Under the pieces are notes generated by a model, which worked only from the letters and a program-made list of their open reading frames with translations, did not search any database and was not told where the DNA came from. Source: a bacterium (GTDB lineage: Bacteria; CSSED10-310; JAJRTK01). From it: a DNA stretch of 11,923 nt. The DNA is taken from assembly GCA_024278345.1 (NCBI GenBank), contig JAJRTK010000244.1, forward strand, positions 1-11,923, in the 5' to 3' direction. The translations under genes and the position numbers were made by a program. Shown here piece by piece: positions 6,873-11,923 of this stretch. Positions within the stretch are counted from its first letter, which is position 1, and each line of letters begins with the position of its first letter.

Positions 6873-7524
6873 ATGGACTTTGACGAAAGTTACCGGACCA
6901 TTTCTGACGTTTTTGGGAAAAACCCGCCGGAGATTCTTGCGAAACACTGGCCGGTCATCAGCCTTGCCGAACCGGTACTGGATATTGGGGCCGGGCAGGG
7001 CCTCGCTTTTTCTGGCCCGCAAGGGGTTCGAGGTGGAAGCTATCGATCCCTCGACGGTGGGAATGGCCGATCTGGCCCGTGTATCAGAGCTAGAGGGATT
7101 GCCGATCCAGACATTTGTCTCTGGCTTTGAGGACTGGTGGCCCGAGAGAAGGCCTTATTCGGCAATCCTGGCGTTTGGCATCATTCCGCTGCTCCGGTGG
7201 GATGCGATTCATCTATTGGTGGAACGGATCCAGCAGTGGCTCGTTCCCGGGGGATTGATTTTCTTGTCGGCTTTCGTGACGGGCGATGAGGGATTCAAGA
7301 GGCACTCTCGGGAGTGCGAAAAGATTGGTCGCAATTCGTTCCTTTTAGGGGGTGGACAGGTTCGGACCTATCTGGAGCCTGGTGAGCTCCGGGGAATGTT
7401 GATGGGCTTCGACATTATTTTTTACTGGGAAGGGACGGGCCAGAGGCATCGCCATGGAAAGGGTCCGTTGGAACAGCATTCACAAGTACTGGCTGTGGGT
7501 CGTTGGACACCTTTTGGGGCATGA
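6873..7524 (+). pseudogene. Class I SAM-dependent methyltransferase (TehB-like), frameshifted in motif I
   Basis: From ATG 6873 the frame reads MDFDESYRTISDVFGKNPPE and on to VLDIGAGQG, the first half of SAM-binding motif I. It then loses similarity and stops at about 7130 after 85 residues. A different frame picks up at 7003 with SLFLARKGFEVEAIDPS (end of motif I and acidic motif II) and continues to TGA at 7524 through a LVPGGLIF strand and a C-terminal EPGELRGMLMGFDIIFYWEG segment. Restoring one copy of a 5-bp repeat (GGCAG) at 6994-7001 joins the frames and yields a perfect motif I, GQGRASLFLARKG, in a 218-residue protein, a normal size for this family. As written, the gene makes only a truncated, inactive product. 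It could be a recent pseudogene, a slippage variant or an assembly error. The substrate is unknown; TehB-like proteins methylate small molecules such as tellurite or thiol compounds. Confidence 0.85.
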
Positions 7525-7529
7525 GTCTT

Positions 7530-7552
7530 GATGGCGGGGCGCTTCATGGGCA
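7530..7552. repeat. Short intergenic repeat, copy 1
   Basis: This 23-base stretch begins six bases after the methyltransferase stop and matches 9646-9668, beyond the next gene's stop, at 20 of 23 positions by eye (shared GATGGCGGG, CGCTT and GGGCA blocks). Both copies lie in the same orientation in gene-free DNA. It may be a fragment of a dispersed repeat. Confidence 0.3.
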
Positions 7553-7665
7553 TGATGACTGTCGATGGTTTTTGACAGCTCCCCGATTCCGCTGGAGACG
7601 GTTGTGAAGTAGAAAGCCGGCGATTTGCTGGGTCTCCTCCCAGGACTGGACGGCGCTTCGGAATG

Positions 7666-7674
7666 TGCTATGTT
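7666..7674 (+). promoter_or_regulatory. Possible extended -10 promoter for the PilT-like gene
   Basis: TGC-TATGTT forms a TGn-extended -10 hexamer, placed so that the leader to GTG 7713 would be about 30 bases. No good -35 lies 16-18 bases upstream, which extended -10 promoters can tolerate. Weak evidence. Confidence 0.25.
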
Positions 7675-7698
7675 GCTAGAGTCAGGAAGAGAGGAATC

Positions 7699-7704
7699 AG
7701 GAGG
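7699..7704 (+). promoter_or_regulatory. Ribosome binding site fixing a GTG start
   Basis: A perfect AGGAGG is followed after eight bases by GTG 7713. No other start in this frame is as well placed, so the PilT-like protein most likely begins with GTG read as Met. Confidence 0.8.
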
Positions 7705-7712
7705 TATAGCCG

Positions 7713-9584
7713 GTGAAGACGATTGCATTGGAAGGTGGCTTGAAGGACCAATTGGTGGCTGCTCTGACGCGTTCGGAGTTGTTTCATGGAATGGAGCCCG
7801 CGCGGGTCACGGAGGTCGTGGGACAGCATGGTTCGTTGGTGCAGTGCGAAGAGGGGGATCTTTTGATCGAAGCGGGCACGCCTGCGGATTCGTTCTATCT
7901 CCTGCTTCAGGGGGAGGCGTCGGTTCACGTGACGTCCGGCGGGGAAATGATGGAGGTGGGCCGGTTGAAACCGCCCCAGACTCTGGGCGAGGTGGGGCTG
8001 CTGTTGCGCCAGTCACGGACGGCGACGGTCATTGCTGAAGGGCAGGTCGTGGCGCTGAAGATCGATCAGAATGCTTTCCACAACCTGTTTCGCATGTTGC
8101 CTTCTTTCGGGACGGCGGTTTCCAAGGGGCTTGCGCTCCGGCTGCGGGATGCCTCGAACCAGATACCGCTTCCGAGGCATGAGGACGGGGAAGGTATTCC
8201 GCCGGCGGAGGTTCTTGAGCTGTTGCCTTTGAGTTTTTTGCAGCGGCACCGAATCCTACCTCTTGAGCGGAAAGGGCGGGTGCTGGTCTTGGGATTCGTG
8301 GATGATCCCAGTTCTCCCGCCATCCGTGCGGCTCGACAACGATTGCCCGGGATCGAGTTCCGGCCAAGGCGGATCAGCCTTGAGCTTTTCAACCGCGTGA
8401 TGCAGCGCCAGTCAGGCCTTGGAGAGGCTAAGGATTCTCCTGGCCGTGTGGCCGTGGACGAAGTCAAGCGGAGCTCTCCCAAGCTCGATGCTCTCCTGGC
8501 CCGCGTCGTGGAGGAGGGGGCCTCTGACCTCCATTTGTCCGGTGGGCAAAAGCCCAGGTGGCGCATCGATGGCGATATGCAGGAGCTTTCCGACCTGCCT
8601 CCCTTTCGGGGCGATGAGATCTTTGAGATGGTCCGCCCCATCATGGGTCCTCGGCACAGCGAAGAGTTTGATGCTACCAGCGACACCGACCTCGCCTACG
8701 AGATCCCGGGTCTGGCAAGGTTCCGTGTCAATATCTTCCGCGACCGTGGCGGTGTGGGCGCTGTTTTGCGAAACCTTCCCAGCAAGATTATGAGCTTCGA
8801 GGAGCTGGGGCTTCCTCCCATCATCAAAACCTTGTGCGACATTCCCAAGGGACTGATTCTTGTGACGGGTCCCACCGGCTCAGGGAAATCGACGACCCTG
8901 GCTTCCATGATGGACTATCTCAACAGGGTCCGTAGTGACCACATTATCACGCTGGAAGACCCGGTGGAGTTTGTTTACAAGAGCGAGAAATGCCTTGTGA
9001 ACCAAAGAGAAGTCTTCTCTCATACCAGCAGCTTTTCCAGGGCGCTTCGCGCCGCACTGCGCGAAGATCCGGACATCATCCTGGTGGGGGAGATGCGGGA
9101 TGCCGAAACCATGGGGCTTGCCATAGAGACGGCCAATACTGGCCACTTGGTTTTCGGAACCCTTAATACTTCCAATGCCGTGATGACCGTGGACCGGGTT
9201 TTGGGCATGTTCCCTCCGGCCCAGCAGCCGCAAATCCGAGCAACGTTGGCCGACAACCTCAAGGGCGTCATTTCTCAGATGCTCTGTAAGAAGATCAAGG
9301 GTGGCCGGGTGGCGGCCATGGAGGTGATGGTTTCCACGGTGGGCATCTCGAACATCATCCGCGAGGCGAAGACCCATCAACTCGAAAATTCCATGGTAAC
9401 CGGGCAAAAGCTGGGGAATATCCTCCTAAACGACAGCCTCTTGAAACTTATTGAAAAGCGGATCATCAGCAGGAGCGAAGCGCTGGACAAAACTCTCAAC
9501 AAAGAGGATCTGCAAAAGAAATTCCTCAAGCTCATGCCACCTGGTGGAGCCCAGCCAGGCAACCGTAGGCGACCGTCACGGTAG
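7713..9584 (+). CDS. Cyclic-nucleotide-binding domain / GspE-N-like / PilT-type pilus retraction ATPase fusion
   Basis: The 623-residue product is far longer than a normal PilT (about 340-370). Residues ~10-140 form a CRP/PKA-type cyclic-nucleotide-binding domain. Its phosphate-binding cassette, LGEVGLLLRQSRTATV, keeps Glu93 and Arg102, the residues that hold ribose and phosphate in cNMP binders. Residues ~165-235 (LELLPLSFLQRHRILPLERK and onward) resemble the C-terminal half of the GspE/PilB N-domain. From ~255 on it is PilT: Walker A GPTGSGKST (386-394), Asp box around Glu415, Walker B with Glu460, and His box with His478. A NIIRE segment corresponds to PilT's AIRNLIRE motif, and the tetra-Cys zinc motif of GspE/PilB is absent. 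The second His-box His is Asn485 (TLNTSN instead of TLHTNS). It most likely drives or regulates type IV pilus retraction at the inner-membrane pilus base under cAMP or cGMP control. No other pilus gene is adjacent. Stop at 9584. Confidence 0.93.
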   Translation: MKTIALEGGLKDQLVAALTRSELFHGMEPARVTEVVGQHGSLVQCEEGDLLIEAGTPADSFYLLLQGEASVHVTSGGEMMEVGRLKPPQTLGEVGLLLRQSRTATVIAEGQVVALKIDQNAFHNLFRMLPSFGTAVSKGLALRLRDASNQIPLPRHEDGEGIPPAEVLELLPLSFLQRHRILPLERKGRVLVLGFVDDPSSPAIRAARQRLPGIEFRPRRISLELFNRVMQRQSGLGEAKDSPGRVAVDEVKRSSPKLDALLARVVEEGASDLHLSGGQKPRWRIDGDMQELSDLPPFRGDEIFEMVRPIMGPRHSEEFDATSDTDLAYEIPGLARFRVNIFRDRGGVGAVLRNLPSKIMSFEELGLPPIIKTLCDIPKGLILVTGPTGSGKSTTLASMMDYLNRVRSDHIITLEDPVEFVYKSEKCLVNQREVFSHTSSFSRALRAALREDPDIILVGEMRDAETMGLAIETANTGHLVFGTLNTSNAVMTVDRVLGMFPPAQQPQIRATLADNLKGVISQMLCKKIKGGRVAAMEVMVSTVGISNIIREAKTHQLENSMVTGQKLGNILLNDSLLKLIEKRIISRSEALDKTLNKEDLQKKFLKLMPPGGAQPGNRRRPSR

Positions 9585-9645
9585 GAAAACCCACTTGCCT
9601 CCGCGCTCCGTTTGGCTTTCAGCCGCGATTTTACGGCAAAAAGTG

Positions 9646-9668
9646 GATGGCGGGACGCTTGAAGGGCA
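9646..9668. repeat. Short intergenic repeat, copy 2
   Basis: Partner of 7530-7552 with 20 of 23 matching positions, same orientation, 62 bases after the PilT-like gene's stop. The two copies bracket the PilT-like gene. Confidence 0.3.
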
Positions 9669-9716
9669 AAGTTCCCATGAGTTCCTTTGTTTTACACTGT
9701 GTTGAGTTCCGCTCCC

Positions 9717-9740
9717 GGCGGCGGCAGTCCGTCCGCCGCC
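9717..9740. repeat. GC-rich perfect stem-loop between convergent genes
   Basis: GGCGGCGG (9717-9724) pairs with CCGCCGCC (9733-9740) around an eight-base loop, midway between the convergent PilT-like and hydrolase genes. Neither strand has a T-run after it, so it is not a canonical intrinsic terminator. It could still slow polymerase, stabilise 3' ends, or be a REP-like element. Confidence 0.5.
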
Positions 9741-9758
9741 ACTCGCCCATCACCGCCC
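9733..9758. repeat. Imperfect intergenic repeat, copy 2
   Basis: Partner of 6705-6730 (21 of 26 positions). Its first eight bases are the right arm of the stem-loop at 9717-9740; copy 1 lacks the left arm. Confidence 0.25.
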
Positions 9759-9788
9759 TTTACCCACGCTCAATGCCCGCAAGGCCTC

Positions 9789-10499
9789 TCACGACCCAAA
9801 AGTGAGTTCCTTTTTGGCCAGGCATTGGGCGATGGTGGCGAAAACTTCGGGGCTAAGGCCCAGGCCCGAGTGGGTTGCCCGGACTTCCAGATGTGCCACG
9901 TGAGGATTCCAGGGATCGATGGAGGCCTGCCACGCCACGACGCGGTCCCAGCGGCTATAGATGGAGGTCACCGGTACCCGTAGCGGCGTTTGATTCCGCT
10001 TCGCGACGCGGGCTTCCGCGGCGTCCAGGTCGATCCCGCGCCTCTTGTTGGCCGCGGAGAAAGTCGTGTATTTCGCTCCGCCCACCACAGGAGTTCCCAG
10101 CGTGATGACTTGAGCAATGGATCCGGGGCGTTGACGCGCCAATTCCCGCGCGAAGACACCTCCAAGGCTCCAACCGATGAGGTGGAGCTTTTGCCCCGAC
10201 TTGGCACACAGAGCGGTCGCTAAGTCCAAGACCTTGGGGAGCGTGCGTCCCAGGTTTCCCTTGTTGGTGCCAAGACCCCATCCATGGGGCTGGTAACCCA
10301 GAAATCGGAGGTAGCCCCGGAGCGGAAGAGTCGTGGCGTCCCCTGTTCCATAGCCGGGAAAGACGAGGACCGGCTGATTCTTTCCTCTTGGCTGGCGCAG
10401 GAGGCTCGGCGCGCGGAGAAGGAGCCTGCCAAGTTGATGAAGAGCGCCGAAACCCTCGAAGATGACCATCCGTAGGGAGGGCGGTGGCGGGGGGTGCAT
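9789..10499 (-). CDS. Alpha/beta-fold hydrolase (esterase/lipase-like)
   Basis: The product has 236 residues. An N-terminal strand VLVFPGYGTGD (about 44-54) is followed by the nucleophile elbow IGWSLGG with Ser111. Candidate acid and base are Asp185 (YSRWDRVV) and His210 (ATHSGLG), so a Ser-Asp-His triad is complete and correctly ordered. LGTPVVGG after the elbow recalls lipase and PGAP1-like acyl hydrolases. No signal peptide is evident; the N-terminus is Pro-rich, then MVIFEGFGALHQLGRLL. The ATG at 10499 has AAGGAG upstream with a longish 11-base gap; Met11 is an alternative start. It is the last gene of the minus-strand run, 22 bases after the serine hydrolase. The natural substrate is unknown; a short or lipid ester is the family's usual target. 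Confidence 0.88.
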   Translation of the reverse strand: MHPPPPPSLRMVIFEGFGALHQLGRLLLRAPSLLRQPRGKNQPVLVFPGYGTGDATTLPLRGYLRFLGYQPHGWGLGTNKGNLGRTLPKVLDLATALCAKSGQKLHLIGWSLGGVFARELARQRPGSIAQVITLGTPVVGGAKYTTFSAANKRRGIDLDAAEARVAKRNQTPLRVPVTSIYSRWDRVVAWQASIDPWNPHVAHLEVRATHSGLGLSPEVFATIAQCLAKKELTFGS

Positions 10500-10521
10500 G
10501 CTGGGTTTTGCTCCTTGCGGC

Positions 10522-11715
10522 CTACCCCAGGCAGCGGTAGAGGGCGTCTCTTAGAGACTTGTCCCGGGGGTCGTCATACCGGTGGATGCCTAGCTGGTTC
10601 ATGACATAGGAAAACCCCACGCCGGCGTCGGGATCGGCGAAGGCCTGGGAGCCGCCGGTTCCTCCGAATCCGAAGGAGCGGGTCGAGGATCCGAAGGTAA
10701 GGAGGCGGCCCGGTTTGATGAAGCCCAGGGCAAAGCTGATTTCGAAGCCCAGGACAAGATCCCGGTCTCCACGCCTTGGAGGAGTTGCCGGCGCCTGAAG
10801 GAGGCTGAGAGTCTCCTTTTTGAGTCCGATCCGTTTGCCGCCGGTGGCGGCTTCGCTATAGGCGGTGGCTAGGGCTCGGGCCGTTCCAATGCCCCCGGCC
10901 GAAGGAAGCTCGATAGCCCGCCATTTGGGGCTGTCGATTTGAGCGGCTGCCAGGATCGGGGGGTTAGAAAAGCTCTGCCGGACAAGGGACCAAGGCCATG
11001 CGCCGCTAAGCATAGTCCGGAGTGGCAGGCCCCGAGGGTGGAACAAGAAAGGCAGAAGGCCGGGTGAACGAATTTTTGCCAGTCGGTCTTGGGGAAAATC
11101 ATTCGGAAGCTTGATGTGGAAATCGAGGTCTAACGGCTTGGCGATTTCTTCGCGGAAGAACTGGCTCAACGTGCGTTTCTTGGGATCGACGCGGCGCAGA
11201 ATGGCGTTTTCGTACCAGCCAAGGGAGAGGGCATGGTAGCCGTGGTAGTCTCCGGGAGTCCAGGCCGGTGCCTGCCGGGCGATAATCGGCTCGATTCGGT
11301 TCGGTTCGGCCACGGTCTCTTGATCGAGGCGCTGGCCGATTTTGGAGAGTCCCGCCTGTTGGGAAAGAAGTTGGCGCACGGTGATGGCTTCTTTGCCGCC
11401 CTGGGCGAACTCTGGCCAGTAATCGGCTACGGGGCGGTCGTAGTCGAGCCAGCCCCTGGAGTGGGCAAGAGCCAGCGCGAGAGCACACATTCCCTTGGTG
11501 GTGGAATAGACCAGGACCGCGGTGTCTCGTTCCCAGAGATCGCCGGTTTTTGCGTCACGGACTCCTCCCCAAAGATCGACGACGGTCTTGCCCTGGAGCA
11601 CGACGCAGCAGGCCGCGCCCAGTTCTCCTCGTTCGGTGAAGTTCCGGCTGAATTCCTCCCGAACCTCCTCGAATCCAGGCGCGACGAATCCATCCACTGG
11701 CGGTTTCGGCTTCAT
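10522..11715 (-). CDS. Beta-lactamase-family serine hydrolase (class C / EstB-like esterase)
   Basis: The 397-residue product, close to the usual length, has the class C beta-lactamase/EstB fold signature. The Ser71-Thr-Thr-Lys74 motif gives nucleophile and general base. A conserved GGVRDAKTGDLWERDT strand region precedes it. The Tyr160-His-Ala motif replaces the Tyr-x-Asn of true beta-lactamases, and a C-terminal FGFGGTGGSQAF replaces KTG. These replacements are typical of esterases such as EstB and of LACTB-type peptidases, so beta-lactam hydrolysis is not implied. No signal peptide is seen, so it is probably cytoplasmic. ATG 11715 follows AAGGAA at a good distance. It begins 16 bases after the stop of the DUF885 gene and ends 22 bases before the alpha/beta hydrolase, so all three are probably one transcript. 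Confidence 0.92.
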   Translation of the reverse strand: MKPKPPVDGFVAPGFEEVREEFSRNFTERGELGAACCVVLQGKTVVDLWGGVRDAKTGDLWERDTAVLVYSTTKGMCALALALAHSRGWLDYDRPVADYWPEFAQGGKEAITVRQLLSQQAGLSKIGQRLDQETVAEPNRIEPIIARQAPAWTPGDYHGYHALSLGWYENAILRRVDPKKRTLSQFFREEIAKPLDLDFHIKLPNDFPQDRLAKIRSPGLLPFLFHPRGLPLRTMLSGAWPWSLVRQSFSNPPILAAAQIDSPKWRAIELPSAGGIGTARALATAYSEAATGGKRIGLKKETLSLLQAPATPPRRGDRDLVLGFEISFALGFIKPGRLLTFGSSTRSFGFGGTGGSQAFADPDAGVGFSYVMNQLGIHRYDDPRDKSLRDALYRCLG

Positions 11716-11731
11716 TGGGGCTTTCCTTGGC

Positions 11732-11923
11732 TCACGCCAGGTCTGCCGTCACGCTTCCGGCCCATCGATGGACCTGGCGTTCGAGAAGATCGAGGGGCAG
11801 TGCGCCGTTTTCCAAGACGCAACGGTGGAAGGCCTTGAGGTTGAAGCGGTTCCCAAGTTTGGCTTCCGCTCGGCGGCGGAGCATGAGGATACGCATTTGG
11901 CCGACCTTGTAGGCAAGGGCCTG
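11732..11923 (-). CDS. C-terminal end of a DUF885 family protein, cut by window edge
   Basis: The last 63 codons of a minus-strand gene are visible, stopping at 11732. The sequence QALAYKVGQMRI ... LKAFHRCVLENGALPLDLLE matches the conserved tail of DUF885 proteins, in which a Q-A-x-x-Y-K-x-G helix and a final F-H-x-x-V-L-x-x-G-x-x-P-L-x-x-L-E-x-x-V segment recur. DUF885 proteins are about 550-600 residues, often exported, and are thought to be metallopeptidase-like; the catalytic region lies outside the window. It heads the three-hydrolase run. Confidence 0.82.
   Translation of the reverse strand, partial: QALAYKVGQMRILMLRRRAEAKLGNRFNLKAFHRCVLENGALPLDLLERQVHRWAGSVTADLA

Noticed and set aside
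6808-7524. Single 238-codon open frame for the whole methyltransferase
   Set aside because: Its first ~60 residues match nothing and replace motif I, whereas the 6873 frame has a strong ribosome site and the correct motif I start. The real gene spans two frames.
7559-7579. Terminator hairpin after the methyltransferase (CTGTC ... GACAG)
   Set aside because: Only a five-base stem with a ten-base loop and no T-run after it.
7875-8420. c-di-GMP binding by the GspE-N-like segment of the PilT fusion
   Set aside because: The RLGxxL...G-type motifs of MshEN c-di-GMP binders are not seen; only the C-terminal half of the N-domain is recognisable.
9717-9740. Bidirectional intrinsic terminator
   Set aside because: The stem is perfect, but no T-run follows on either strand.
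10522-11715. Beta-lactam resistance gene
   Set aside because: The Tyr-His-Ala and GGTGG motifs fit EstB/LACTB-type esterases or peptidases, and no export signal is present.

Overview
The window carries ten protein-coding units on both strands, one of them broken by a frameshift. The DNA is moderately GC-rich and clear Shine-Dalgarno sequences precede most starts. I see no tRNA, rRNA, CRISPR array, insertion sequence or phage gene. A glycyl radical enzyme implies anaerobic or facultative growth. An exported metallophosphatase and a PilT-type ATPase suggest a Gram-negative (diderm) bacterium with type IV pili. The overall style (DNRLRE-type secreted enzyme, MASE1 protein, unusual PilT) would fit Verrucomicrobiota/PVC or a similar environmental lineage; that is a guess.

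Layout. (1) 1-2962, +: the 3' part of a radical-SAM activating enzyme followed, with a 20-bp overlap, by a glycyl radical enzyme (GRE) with intact thiyl Cys, Glu and Gly-radical motifs. A stem-loop terminator built from the last GRE codons closes this unit. (2) 3158-5386, +: a secreted purple-acid-phosphatase-like enzyme with fibronectin-like, Ig-like and DNRLRE domains. (3) 5381-6598, -: a MASE1 membrane sensor ending in a small four-Cys module; it meets the phosphatase tail-to-tail and both stops share a TCATGA palindrome. (4) 6599-6872: an AT-rich divergent control region with two candidate sigma70 promoters that overlap on opposite strands. (5) 6873-7524, +: a TehB-like SAM methyltransferase whose motif I is broken by what looks like loss of one 5-bp repeat. 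(6) 7713-9584, +: a three-part protein with a cyclic-nucleotide-binding domain, a GspE/PilB N-terminal-like segment and a PilT-type ATPase. (7) 9789-11923, -: a tightly packed run of three hydrolases: the end of a DUF885 protein, a class C beta-lactamase/EstB-like serine hydrolase and an alpha/beta hydrolase.

The most interesting items are the cyclic-nucleotide-gated PilT-like ATPase, which has a binding-competent phosphate cassette but Asn in place of the second His-box His; the 5-bp contraction in the methyltransferase; the MASE1/four-Cys fusion with no recognised output domain; and the GRE of unassigned substrate. Apart from the AE-GRE pair and the hydrolase run, the genes do not form an obvious single pathway.
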